NCBI GenBank assembly: GCA_026702845.1
Contig: JADCLS010000006.1
Span: forward strand, 186,001 to 250,000
From: Candidatus Heimdallarchaeota archaeon
Lineage (GTDB): Archaea > Asgardarchaeota > Heimdallarchaeia > Heimdallarchaeales > Kariarchaeaceae
Reading direction: 5' to 3'
Length of the DNA: 64,000 bases
Of this stretch, positions 53,798-62,553 are shown one piece after another. Each line of letters begins with the position of its first letter. Positions within the stretch are counted from its first letter, which is position 1. Both the position numbers and the translations under genes were made by a program. The notes beneath the pieces are model-generated. The model was given only the letters and a program-made list of their open reading frames with translations, searched no databases and was not told the DNA's origin.

Positions 53798-55906
53798 ATG
53801 TCAGTAGACCCATCAATTTTATTCAATACATCCATGGGAGCGTTGAATCGTCAATTAGCAGAACGTCCCATGGCAGATAATCTAGGAACAATTTTTTTAG
53901 TTGTTTGGTTGATTGCAGGTGCCCTAGAGGATCCATATTTATACGTGTTAAGTATGGCTATAACATCAGCAATATTCTTTGCAGGGCTTTTTTCATCAAT
54001 AAGTAAAAAAATCCCCATAGATACGTATGGTAGTGCAGCATTCCGTCGATTGCTCATTGCCATGTGGGCCACAGCTATGTACGATTCTGGTTTAATGGAA
54101 GATGGTATATTGGTAGGAGGACCTGCTATAGTGAATATTGGTATCGCTATCGATGTTGATCTCCTAACTTTTATCATCACAGCTGGGTATGCTGTTTTAT
54201 GGTTTGCTTTGAGAAATCTGGATAAATTAGATATGCATGATCTTGCTTCAATGAATACGATTTTTCTGATCCTTAAAGGGATATCCAGAGGAATAATCAT
54301 GGTCGCATTGCTTCTTTCTGTCTTTTCAACCATGGTTTATGAGGATCCATATCTCACATATATACTGTATGCTTATCTTGCAGATCCATTGATAACCTAT
54401 ATACAGGCACATTATGATCAGTCACTAGATCCCATCAAATTACAATTTGGATACTCTAAAATCCCAAATGCAGCATTAAGAGATGTGATGATATCCAATT
54501 TATTGATCTTGATTTTCACCATGTGGTTTGGAGGGATAGGTGATCCTCTACCACAATCCTGGCAGATAATGAGAACTGCCTATGTTCTAGTTACAGTGGC
54601 AATTTTTGTGTATGCAAGGGATTCGTTAAAGCAATTCAAAAAGAATCCACTTGGATCATCTCCACTAGGAAGTATCCTTGATGAGACCCAGAATGTAATA
54701 AAGAATATGGATCTCAAACAGAAAATGGGGTACACTATTGAGAAGGATATGAATGTGCAGATGAATAAAGAGAATTCCATGAATATTTACAGGAATTCTG
54801 TTATCGTACCGCTGGGAGAAACCAAACAAGGGATGAAGGCCCTTGTGATCGGAAGAGGAGAGAGTATCATTAAAACCAAGGGAGATCTATCATCACAACT
54901 CATTGATGGTGTTTCTTCTCTAGTAATACCAAAAAATCAATTTAAACAGATTAGAAAACAAGTAATTCCTCGTAAACTGGAAACACTAGATTTCAATGCA
55001 CTTGAATTACCCTCATTTGAACAGATTATGCAAATCGTAAATGCATTAGGTTTCAATATGGGAAGCTGGGTGGAGAAATTACGAACTGGGTTGGCAAATA
55101 TTGATCTCTCCAATTATGGAGTCACAACCATGGGGGATAATACACACGTCAAATTCCCAGGATTTGAAGTAATTGAAGGAAAAGGTATGACTAAATTTAA
55201 TGGTTTTGGGATAGATGTGCTTGAAACACCAGGGATGACCAATGTAAAAATAGGCTCTTTTATCAATGTCATCGAACTTCCTAAGATGACTCTAGTTACT
55301 CTGCCGTTCATGACTGTTCTGGAGTTGGAAGGACAAGGAACCGCTGTGGATATTTTCGGGTTCAAGATCTCAGATGGTATCGATGCAAACAGATTGGAGG
55401 AATTTAAACAGGTAGTATATGAACAGATGCAGCGTTTCAATGCCATGAAAGAACATGAATTAGGACGGATATTAGTTGAGAAAAAAGCAAATGCATTAAT
55501 GAGTGTTTCGTGGGATGGACAGTTCCACTCCTTACTAAGTGGTAAGAAAGATAATTTTGGTAATCACCCAGCATTAGCTGAGGCTACTATGGATTCTAGC
55601 AGATTACTCGGAGGTTCTGTTGATCAATCAGTAAGCACTATTGATCCAAAGTTTGTCGAACTCACCGGTTTTGGAACGACTAAGAAGGAACAAAAGAAAT
55701 CAAAAGTAAATGTTCAAGTGAATTTGGGTAAGGTTGGTAAAGTTGGGAAAATTGGTGATGTAAACATTGATAAAATTCTTGACGATGTTCAGGGAGAGCT
55801 TGATCGTGTTCGGGAAGATCTGTCTGATAAGCCTGAAAGAAAGGAAAAAGTCGAGGATACCAAAATCTATGATGTTGATTATGAGATAGTTGAAGATGAG
55901 GAATAG
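53798..55906 (+). CDS. membrane protein with C-terminal beta-repeat region
   Basis: A ~702-aa protein. About eight hydrophobic segments fill residues ~25-280. A soluble part follows. Residues ~440-515 hold four short tandem repeats with the pattern GF-x-VIE/VLE-xx-GMT (GFEVIEGKGMT, IDVLETPGMT, INVIELPKMT, MTVLELEG), which would stack as a small beta-solenoid. A helical region and a Lys/Val/Gly-rich stretch (VNLGKVGKVGKIGDVNIDK) lead to an acidic end. I do not recognise the family. The ATG at 53798 is chosen over a TTG eight codons earlier. The small longin-like gene follows on the same strand after 78 bases, and may work with it. Confidence 0.6.
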   Translation: MSVDPSILFNTSMGALNRQLAERPMADNLGTIFLVVWLIAGALEDPYLYVLSMAITSAIFFAGLFSSISKKIPIDTYGSAAFRRLLIAMWATAMYDSGLMEDGILVGGPAIVNIGIAIDVDLLTFIITAGYAVLWFALRNLDKLDMHDLASMNTIFLILKGISRGIIMVALLLSVFSTMVYEDPYLTYILYAYLADPLITYIQAHYDQSLDPIKLQFGYSKIPNAALRDVMISNLLILIFTMWFGGIGDPLPQSWQIMRTAYVLVTVAIFVYARDSLKQFKKNPLGSSPLGSILDETQNVIKNMDLKQKMGYTIEKDMNVQMNKENSMNIYRNSVIVPLGETKQGMKALVIGRGESIIKTKGDLSSQLIDGVSSLVIPKNQFKQIRKQVIPRKLETLDFNALELPSFEQIMQIVNALGFNMGSWVEKLRTGLANIDLSNYGVTTMGDNTHVKFPGFEVIEGKGMTKFNGFGIDVLETPGMTNVKIGSFINVIELPKMTLVTLPFMTVLELEGQGTAVDIFGFKISDGIDANRLEEFKQVVYEQMQRFNAMKEHELGRILVEKKANALMSVSWDGQFHSLLSGKKDNFGNHPALAEATMDSSRLLGGSVDQSVSTIDPKFVELTGFGTTKKEQKKSKVNVQVNLGKVGKVGKIGDVNIDKILDDVQGELDRVREDLSDKPERKEKVEDTKIYDVDYEIVEDEE

Positions 55907-55984
55907 ATGTTCAACAAAAATTCAAATAATAATTGAGAATTTCCTTTTAAATTATTGATTAGTATTATATTGAGTGGTAAATCA

Positions 55985-56590
55985 ATGAGAACTATGTCTG
56001 AAAATCTCAAGGGTAGTGATCATATTCTTAAGTTACCATCTGCCCCAGTCTACCTCTCAATAATGAAGACCTTGGAGGGAAAACCATTTGGTACCCCAAT
56101 CTGGCTATCATTTGAACATAAACCAGAAAAATCACTTGAGAACGAAAATATTGCTGCAACTATCATCTCTCTGAGCAATAATATCGCTGCACTCACTCCA
56201 GGTATACGTAAGGAAGGAAAAATTGTTCGTTTAACTGTGGATAATAAATCATACAATATATTCCTTCCCAAACCAGATGCAGAATTACAAGTATCCTTTG
56301 TAGTTGTGTTCGAGCAATCTGATACGGTACTTGTGGAGGATAGCCATCGAGAGGAATTAATCAGACAGGTAGTTGATAGATTAGCTGGATTTACCGTATT
56401 TAAGGAATATATAGCTGAAGATGATCGACCAATCGATAAAACCAATCCCTTGTACAGACAAATTCAAGACCTAATAGCTGATGTTATCCTCCTATGGGAT
56501 AAAAAACGCGTTACATACTTGAAGAAACAAGAAGAAGAGGAGAGAAAACGAATCGCTGCACTCTCACAGGATCGAGAGGAAGAATTTTAG
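55985..56590 (+). CDS. small protein, possibly longin/roadblock-like
   Basis: About 201 aa. A core of mixed strands and helices (VYLSIMKTLEG, TPIWLSFEHKPE, IAATIISLSNNIAALTP, IVRLTVDNKSYNIFLPKPD, LQVSFVVVFEQS, RQVVDRLAGFTVF) could be a longin- or roadblock-type fold. The end is a charged helix (KKQEEEERKRIAALSQDREEE). The assignment is by pattern only. In-frame starts at 55985 and 55994 are both possible; a TTG further upstream is less likely. It follows the beta-repeat membrane protein gene. Confidence 0.5.
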   Translation: MRTMSENLKGSDHILKLPSAPVYLSIMKTLEGKPFGTPIWLSFEHKPEKSLENENIAATIISLSNNIAALTPGIRKEGKIVRLTVDNKSYNIFLPKPDAELQVSFVVVFEQSDTVLVEDSHREELIRQVVDRLAGFTVFKEYIAEDDRPIDKTNPLYRQIQDLIADVILLWDKKRVTYLKKQEEEERKRIAALSQDREEEF

Positions 56591-56620
56591 CTTTGGAATC
56601 CAAAAAAATGATATGTTAAT

Positions 56621-57604
56621 CTATCGTATAGCCTCATACTCTGGAATCCAATCTGATACCTCATCCAATCGTTTCAATTCATCTTGATCCAGCTTCAACT
56701 CAAGTGCTCCTACATTTTCTTCTAATTGTTGCACAGTATTAGCACCAATAATGGGAGAAGTAATGAAATCCTTAGAACATACCCATGCTAAGGCAACTTG
56801 GGAGATTTTGGCATCATGAACTTTGGCTATTTCCTCCACAGTATCTAGAATATTCCATCGTTTCTCTGAGAAGTATCTCATTTGAACTCCTTTTGATCTA
56901 GGAGTATCTGGAAGATCATCACCTCGTTTGTATTTCCCTGTAAGAAATCCCCCTCCTAGAGGAGAATATGGAATAATGGCGATATTATACTTCTTTACAA
57001 TTTCCGGATAACGTAATTCAACGATCATACGTCTGGCCAGATTATAAGGGGGTTGTAGACTTTCAAACCGTTGATACCCATACTCCTGTGCCTTCCACAA
57101 AGATTCAATGAACATCCAAGGATGGATATTTGAAGCACCAAGATAATTAACTATTCCATCATCCACAAGTAAATTCAATGCATGTAATGTCTCTTCAATC
57201 GGTGTATTATTATCAAAGGAATGAATCTGATAAAGATCAACCCATGAAGTCTGTAATCGTTTCAACGATCCATTAATTGCCTGATTTACATGCCTACGAG
57301 ATAGTCCTTGATTGTTGATATCATCAGACATAGGACCTCGTAATTTGGTGGCTAGAATAAGATCCTCCCGGGTATCATATTCTGCCATCCATCTACCAAT
57401 TATCTCCTCAGTTTTTCCTGCGTAAGATTCCTCTGACCAGCGTGTATACACATCTGCTGTATCAAAAGTATTGATTCCCAATTCTAGGGCACGATTCATT
57501 ATCTTAAGGGATTCAGCTTCATCGACTCTCCAGCCAAACTGCATCGTTCCAAGGGTCAAAGGCGATACTTTCAACCCAGTGTTTCCAAATTTTACGTAAT
57601 TCAT
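56621..57604 (-). CDS. aldo/keto reductase
   Basis: A 327-aa NADPH-dependent oxidoreductase of the aldo/keto reductase family. It begins MNYVKFGNTGLKVSPLTLGTMQFGW. The catalytic tetrad is visible: Asp in NTFDTADVYTRWSEE with Tyr, Lys in LATKLRGPM and His in WVDLYQIHSFDNN. Cofactor-site motifs LGASNIHPW, IPYSPLGGGFLTGKY and SPIIGANTVQQLEEN are present. The frame is open for 71 more codons upstream, but these show no homology and would run close to the neighbouring phosphoesterase gene; the ATG at 57604 fits the family. The substrate cannot be told. Confidence 0.93.
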   Translation of the reverse strand: MNYVKFGNTGLKVSPLTLGTMQFGWRVDEAESLKIMNRALELGINTFDTADVYTRWSEESYAGKTEEIIGRWMAEYDTREDLILATKLRGPMSDDINNQGLSRRHVNQAINGSLKRLQTSWVDLYQIHSFDNNTPIEETLHALNLLVDDGIVNYLGASNIHPWMFIESLWKAQEYGYQRFESLQPPYNLARRMIVELRYPEIVKKYNIAIIPYSPLGGGFLTGKYKRGDDLPDTPRSKGVQMRYFSEKRWNILDTVEEIAKVHDAKISQVALAWVCSKDFITSPIIGANTVQQLEENVGALELKLDQDELKRLDEVSDWIPEYEAIR

Positions 57605-57662
57605 GATATTTGGTATTAAATTAATCAATATTAAATCTATGTGGTTACTGTGCATTATTTCA

Positions 57663-59219
57663 TTAATTTTCAAGACACTCATGTTTCTTAAGATGCAATC
57701 TTCCGAGTGGCTCAAGTTCTCCACTCTCAATAAAGAATTCATCAATTTTAATGAATTTCCCAATTGCAGTCTCATAGATTTGAATGATGTTAAATGAATT
57801 TCCCTTAGCTGTAACAATATTTTTCGATGACAATGTACCAGTGTTTATGAAAACAGTATTACCAACTTGCCAACACATGGCACGATTCTTTGCTCCAGAT
57901 AATACAAGATCGATATTATTATCCACAATACTGGCTAGAACATCTCCAGCATCTTGTAGTTCACTCTCATGCTTGCTACGGGGAAGTGGAATAATGGAAT
58001 GATGGAATACAACCGTTCTGATTTTTTCTGTACAGCCAAGTTCATCTATTATTTTACTGGTATTTCCCCTTCCTAACCTACCAATTTTCTCATCCAACAC
58101 ACAAGTATCAAAACCCAGAATTTTGATGTAAGTATCCTCATATGTGGGCTGTTTTGTTCCAAAGTAACCCTCATACAGCTCATATCCAAGAGGAAAACTA
58201 TCATTGGGCCCTGGAACGATGAGTTTTGGCTTATTAATTAATTGTAGCATACGAATGGCATGGTCAAATTCATCTTTATACGAATGTGCAGTGACATCGC
58301 CTGTATGAATCACAATATCAGCATTCATGGTGTTGATGACTTGAATTCCTGAAACTAGATTATCCATATTGAACTGTCCATTGGAAAAATCAGTATTACC
58401 AAGATGAACGATTGTTCTAAGTAATTTTAAATCAAGAAGATTATCAGGAATCCCAGGTTGCTTGATAGATCCATTGAATCGATTCGTCCATACGAGCTCC
58501 TTCTCATTTAACTGCATAATCTCCACAGTGGCATTAGTTTGTTTCTTATTAATAGAAATTTTAGTTATACTATACTCCTCACGATAGCGAGTTTTCTTGC
58601 AACTGATGGTTCCTGCATTTACCAACAGAGTAGTTACATCCCCATCAGTCATTTGATATACATTCGAGATATGCCTATGCCCATTGATTACTAGATCAAC
58701 ATTACAATCCATTATTGCTTTAACCGTATCTCCTGCATCAACTAGGGCTGAACGTTCGCGACCTGTAAATCTTATAGGTAATGTCTGATGATGAAAGACT
58801 AATACTTTAAGCCAAGAATCATCTAAATCAGCAAATTCCTCATATATACGACTCAGTGCTTTATCACCCATTCTACCAGTATTCTGATCAGGTTCATTTG
58901 AATCAAGTCCAAGAATCTTTACCTTTTTTTCATCATCTGTGAGTACAAAGAAACGTGGTCCTAAAATTTCTTCCCATAGAATATCTCCAACATTTTTAGC
59001 ATCATGATTGCCAGGAACAAGGTGGATGGGTTTTTTTATCATGGGTAAATACTTCTTTGTTGCCAACTCATAATCTGCGACAGTTCCCTGATCTGTCAGA
59101 TCTCCAGCACAGATGTAATAATCCGCATCAGTATTATTGAGTACATCAACACCCTTAATGTACATTGCCTCATTGAATTTCCCTCCTATATGAAGATCAG
59201 AAATAACAACAAATTTCAT
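57663..59219 (-). CDS. tandem metallophosphoesterase, second domain degenerate
   Basis: A 518-aa protein of two calcineurin-like phosphoesterase domains. The first (~1-245) has every metal motif: SDLHIG, GDLTDQG, PGNHD, FHHQ and NGHRH. The second (~268-495) is clearly a copy, with HTGDVTA and FHHSI kept. However, its first motif is LGNTDF, GNHD is GPNDS and GHxH is SGAKNR, so several metal ligands are lost and it is probably inactive, with a structural or ligand-sensing role. The substrate (cyclic nucleotide, nucleotide or lipid phosphate) is unknown. Confidence 0.88.
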   Translation of the reverse strand: MKFVVISDLHIGGKFNEAMYIKGVDVLNNTDADYYICAGDLTDQGTVADYELATKKYLPMIKKPIHLVPGNHDAKNVGDILWEEILGPRFFVLTDDEKKVKILGLDSNEPDQNTGRMGDKALSRIYEEFADLDDSWLKVLVFHHQTLPIRFTGRERSALVDAGDTVKAIMDCNVDLVINGHRHISNVYQMTDGDVTTLLVNAGTISCKKTRYREEYSITKISINKKQTNATVEIMQLNEKELVWTNRFNGSIKQPGIPDNLLDLKLLRTIVHLGNTDFSNGQFNMDNLVSGIQVINTMNADIVIHTGDVTAHSYKDEFDHAIRMLQLINKPKLIVPGPNDSFPLGYELYEGYFGTKQPTYEDTYIKILGFDTCVLDEKIGRLGRGNTSKIIDELGCTEKIRTVVFHHSIIPLPRSKHESELQDAGDVLASIVDNNIDLVLSGAKNRAMCWQVGNTVFINTGTLSSKNIVTAKGNSFNIIQIYETAIGKFIKIDEFFIESGELEPLGRLHLKKHECLEN

Positions 59220-59283
59220 CTCTGTTTAGATAGGTCAATGAGTATTTGATTATAACGTGTATCCAGTAGGCGTTTGATCATTT

Positions 59284-59562
59284 TTATCTCTTGTAATTAT
59301 CCTGTATCAATTTTTTACTCATTCCCTTGAGAACAGTTATTACCTCATAACTGCTTATAAGATCTTGCTCTTTTAAGGACTTCAGCTCCTCATATATGCA
59401 AAGATTATCACTAATAGCTTGAAGAATCATGTCAGATCGTACCTCTATGGGGAGATCCTTGAGTTTAATTATTTTTGAAATCATTGTTTTATAGATTTCT
59501 CTATCACTCAAAGCATTGGCCTCCAATTCTCTTGCATGAGCCATCTGCCTGAATTGATTCAT
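59284..59562 (-). CDS. small helical protein, unknown
   Basis: A 92-aa all-helical protein, unrecognised, with Lys/Glu-rich helices (KMISKIIKLKDLPIEVRSD, IYEELKSLKEQDLISSYEV). The ATG at 59562 is chosen because GTTTATAAGG lies ~30 bases before it, suggesting a near-leaderless message; a TTG six codons upstream would lie too close to that element. It is on the same strand as the phosphoesterase gene, 64 bases upstream. Confidence 0.5.
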   Translation of the reverse strand: MNQFRQMAHARELEANALSDREIYKTMISKIIKLKDLPIEVRSDMILQAISDNLCIYEELKSLKEQDLISSYEVITVLKGMSKKLIQDNYKR

Positions 59563-59710
59563 CTTATGTTTATAGCCCAATTATCCTTATAAACTTTATT
59601 AGACGTATAAGTCTTAATAATTAAAATATACATATAACGGAATATAATGCACGATATCAAAATTTTATTTTATAAAGCTCCCATTACTTTAATATGTATA
59701 GATTTACTTA

Positions 59711-60454
59711 CTATAATTTGAATTGCATTTTCAGATATCCTCGTAATCGATCAGGATAGTTAGTGAGAATTCCATCAACACCTCGTTCGATTAAGAATTT
59801 CCATTCTTCAGGATAATCAGCAAAGTACACATACATTTTCTGAACAATGTTGCTTAGTTCTCCATAAGATTGTTCATCATATGTATGTCTCCTAATTTGA
59901 GCAATTGGAATTTTGTATTCAGATAATAAAGAATGGAATTCAGAGGGGCTACGTTTTTTCTGCATCAGAGCCACTGGGTATTTTGAGAGATTACTATTTA
60001 TCCATTCGTAAGTATCAATATCTCGAACGGAGATATATCCCTTATTTATGGATAGATCTTTCTCCAAAACTTCAATTACTCTTTGTTCAAGAGTATGATT
60101 ATTCTCAATTTCCCTACCTTGAGGTTTAATCTCGATTATGAAGGATGTAGCATCAGGGAGGGTACTCAATACTTGTTCAAGAGTAGGTATTCGCTCAGAG
60201 AATCCATTGCCCATCCATTTTCCGACATCCTTCTGTAACAATTGCTCAAGCGTATAATCTGCAATACCACCTTTATCACCTGTAATACGTTCCAAATTGC
60301 GATCATGAAAGACCACAAGCTCTGAGTCTTTTGTTAATTGGACATCTAATTCAATAATATCTGCTGTCGAAGATGCTGTCCAGAAAGCAAGCATTGTATT
60401 CTCAGGGCATGTGCCAGATGCACCTCGATGGGCAACTATCAATGGTAGTTTCAT
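59711..60454 (-). CDS. glycerophosphodiester phosphodiesterase family protein
   Basis: A 247-aa GDPD-fold enzyme. Seen: IVAHRGASGTCPENT (His8-Arg9 region), IIELDVQLTKDSELVVFHD (the Glu-x-Asp metal site and second His) and FIIEIKPQG, all in the normal places. It usually hydrolyses glycerophosphodiesters to glycerol phosphate and an alcohol. Its start overlaps the stop of the RtcB-like gene (ATGA), so the two are translationally coupled. That raises the possibility that this enzyme acts on RNA phosphodiester ends instead, which is inference. Confidence 0.9.
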   Translation of the reverse strand: MKLPLIVAHRGASGTCPENTMLAFWTASSTADIIELDVQLTKDSELVVFHDRNLERITGDKGGIADYTLEQLLQKDVGKWMGNGFSERIPTLEQVLSTLPDATSFIIEIKPQGREIENNHTLEQRVIEVLEKDLSINKGYISVRDIDTYEWINSNLSKYPVALMQKKRSPSEFHSLLSEYKIPIAQIRRHTYDEQSYGELSNIVQKMYVYFADYPEEWKFLIERGVDGILTNYPDRLRGYLKMQFKL

Positions 60455-61737
60455 AATCCGGTATGACTCCCCCCAGGAATACTCTGCTTTGGATAGATCT
60501 GCTTAATTACTGGATTCTCGTAGATAATTTTTGCCAGATCTGCCCTATACACTTCTCTCATGACAGTATTTCGTCTTCTATATGTCATAACATCCCTTAT
60601 CTCTTTAAAGTATGAAAAGGTTCTGTGTTCACCATCACTAAATGTAGTTTTGAATTTATCCACCCCATCTTTATTAAGGTAGATAGTAAATGCATCTACT
60701 GATTTTTTAAATTCATATCCTCCTCCATGAGGAGTAATATTGATTTGCATAAGTTTTCTCTTGATACCAAGTGAGTCTACTCTCTGCCCCTGATCCCAAC
60801 ACTCTAGGAATTCTGATGTTAGATTAGGATTGTTGATGACTGAGATTAATCCTTCTTCTGGATTGAAGGCGATAGGCATGAGTCCTTCATGTTTTTGAGT
60901 TCCTATGAGATGAACATCACCATTGGATAATAAACCCTGATGACATATCTCCTCCAATTTTATCCAAGCCTTGTCCTGAAATATTTCCTCCATTGTAATA
61001 TCCCGATTTTTTGCGTTAATACCATTAGTGGATTCAAATGCCTTTAGGTATTCCATACGTGCTTCTCCTTCAAGTAAGGAGATATTTCCATGTGGTGTTG
61101 GAACACAATGATATCCATCCATTTCTGCCATCCAAGTTTCAGGGAAATATAATTTTGGCCCTCCTGCATGTCCACTACAATGAACAACAACAAATCTTCG
61201 GTTAGTATCTTCACCTGAAATTGGATCTATAACACGATAAATACCTGCGAAGTGATTTCCCTTAGAAAGTTGACTCAACTTATCTTCACCGAGTCTGGAT
61301 TGAACATTATCTAAAAAATCATGCAGTCTATCCTCAGATATATCCTCAATAAGCTCATACATGCTAAACCCACAACCATTTGGCATGGAATTACTAGTTG
61401 CCATCAGACCATCAAACTCCATATCTAAGATGGCACCATAAGTGAAACCACGTTTTATTCTCTCCATATTATAAGTGCAAGTTCCATCTGGTGCAAATAA
61501 TATATATGGACTTGCTGATTCTATATCTGCTCCCATCTCATTAGCTGCGTATAATACTTTTCCAAACCCAATTTGCATTATATGCGGAGTGATCTTGGCT
61601 ATCCGATCACCTGCTGCAAGACTAAGGATCCGTTCTTTGGCCTTGGCGATCCAAGGGGTCATTTTATCATCCACTCCCTGAATTGAAATAGTAGGTTCCC
61701 GGGCATTTATACTTTTGAAATCAACTACGTGTTCCAT
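60451..61737 (-). CDS. divergent RtcB-like RNA ligase family protein
   Basis: A ~428-aa protein with the RtcB layout, though weakly similar. GNHFAGIYRV (~183) matches RtcB GSGNHFLEV. VVVHCSGHAGG (~207) matches VMVHTGSRGLG. NAKNRDITMEEIFQ (~263) matches the ANRQ helix. DVHLIGTQKHEG (~291) matches VAHNIGKVEEHE. NITPHGGGYEF (~352) matches the guanylylated-His loop. Thus the three metal His and the nucleotidyl His seem conserved, while the DxxC metal motif is changed (PNGCGFS). RtcB joins RNA 3'-phosphate to 5'-OH ends. This may be a paralogue with altered substrate. ATG at 61737 preferred over one 11 codons upstream. Confidence 0.6.
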   Translation of the reverse strand: MEHVVDFKSINAREPTISIQGVDDKMTPWIAKAKERILSLAAGDRIAKITPHIMQIGFGKVLYAANEMGADIESASPYILFAPDGTCTYNMERIKRGFTYGAILDMEFDGLMATSNSMPNGCGFSMYELIEDISEDRLHDFLDNVQSRLGEDKLSQLSKGNHFAGIYRVIDPISGEDTNRRFVVVHCSGHAGGPKLYFPETWMAEMDGYHCVPTPHGNISLLEGEARMEYLKAFESTNGINAKNRDITMEEIFQDKAWIKLEEICHQGLLSNGDVHLIGTQKHEGLMPIAFNPEEGLISVINNPNLTSEFLECWDQGQRVDSLGIKRKLMQINITPHGGGYEFKKSVDAFTIYLNKDGVDKFKTTFSDGEHRTFSYFKEIRDVMTYRRRNTVMREVYRADLAKIIYENPVIKQIYPKQSIPGGSHTGL

Positions 61738-62088
61738 AAGATAATCTGTATATATATTGAAAATTATCATTATAAAGCTTCTTCGTAAAAAATTTGGGAA
61801 GTTCTAAAATCACAATAATTTTTTAACTAGAATTACTTAAAATTCAAAATACTCAACCATCAAGATATAAGCATGCTTATAATTTTGACAAAATAATAAG
61901 ATCACATTCTCAAGCTGATAGAATATAGAAGAAAGTAAATTAACTTCAGAGGTTTTGTCAAAAAATAGATCATGGAGATCAACCATTCATTCACTTGTGT
62001 ATCTACATCTGAGGTGATTTACTGAGAAAATTGAAAAAAATGTTTCATACCATGGTGTTTATCATGAATATAGAGCAAGTACAGTATA
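61738..62088. other. divergent spacer with dyad elements
   Basis: Gene-free region between the RtcB-like gene (leftward) and a small membrane protein gene (rightward). It holds a perfect 16-bp palindrome at 61866-61881 and two copies of TTTTGWCAAAA, each a dyad, at 61883-61893 and 61953-61963. These are candidate binding sites. No reading frame or RNA-like structure was seen. Confidence 0.55.
61866..61881. promoter_or_regulatory. perfect 16-bp palindrome
   Basis: TATAAGCATGCTTATA is fully self-complementary. It is next to the first TTTTGWCAAAA dyad, about 130 bases before the RtcB-like gene. The two together look like operators of a divergent promoter region. Confidence 0.5.
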
Positions 62089-62553
62089 ATGATTAATTTT
62101 GAGCATCCTCAGGGGAAAACACATTTACTTCTCCTTATTGCTATAATCTTGAATATTCTTGGTTTATTTTCAATTGTGATTTACAATGAAACCAGTCTAG
62201 GAATTGAGGTTTACCAGTACTATGATGCCATGAATTTATTTGGTTTTCTCATCCTTCTTGGTGGGATAGGCTTGAATTTTCTAGCTCTTCAAAAGTCACT
62301 CAAAGAAAATGTGCAAATAAATCATATCATCCTTCCTGCAGTTGTACTAATCCTAATACCAACATTTGTTGTTCAAGCACAAATAGATGTTCTCAATGGA
62401 TCTGTTGTAGATTACAATGCATCTCAAACAGCTACACCTGGTAAGGGGATTCTTTTTTCTAGAATAGCGACAATATTCTTGTTAATAGCAGGTATAGCCT
62501 CCCTTTTCCCTTCCGATGATAAGCAATTACAATCTAAACCTGAAAAAGATTAA
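62089..62553 (+). CDS. four-helix membrane protein, unknown
   Basis: A 154-aa protein with four hydrophobic segments (about residues 11-33, 47-67, 81-100 and 122-142) and short polar loops. It is not recognised. Its stop is directly followed by the convergent winged-helix repeat gene (0 bases between). Confidence 0.6.
   Translation: MINFEHPQGKTHLLLLIAIILNILGLFSIVIYNETSLGIEVYQYYDAMNLFGFLILLGGIGLNFLALQKSLKENVQINHIILPAVVLILIPTFVVQAQIDVLNGSVVDYNASQTATPGKGILFSRIATIFLLIAGIASLFPSDDKQLQSKPEKD

Noticed and set aside
57605..57817. Upstream extension of the aldo/keto reductase by 71 codons
   Set aside because: No family similarity, and it would overlap the 3' end of the phosphoesterase gene.
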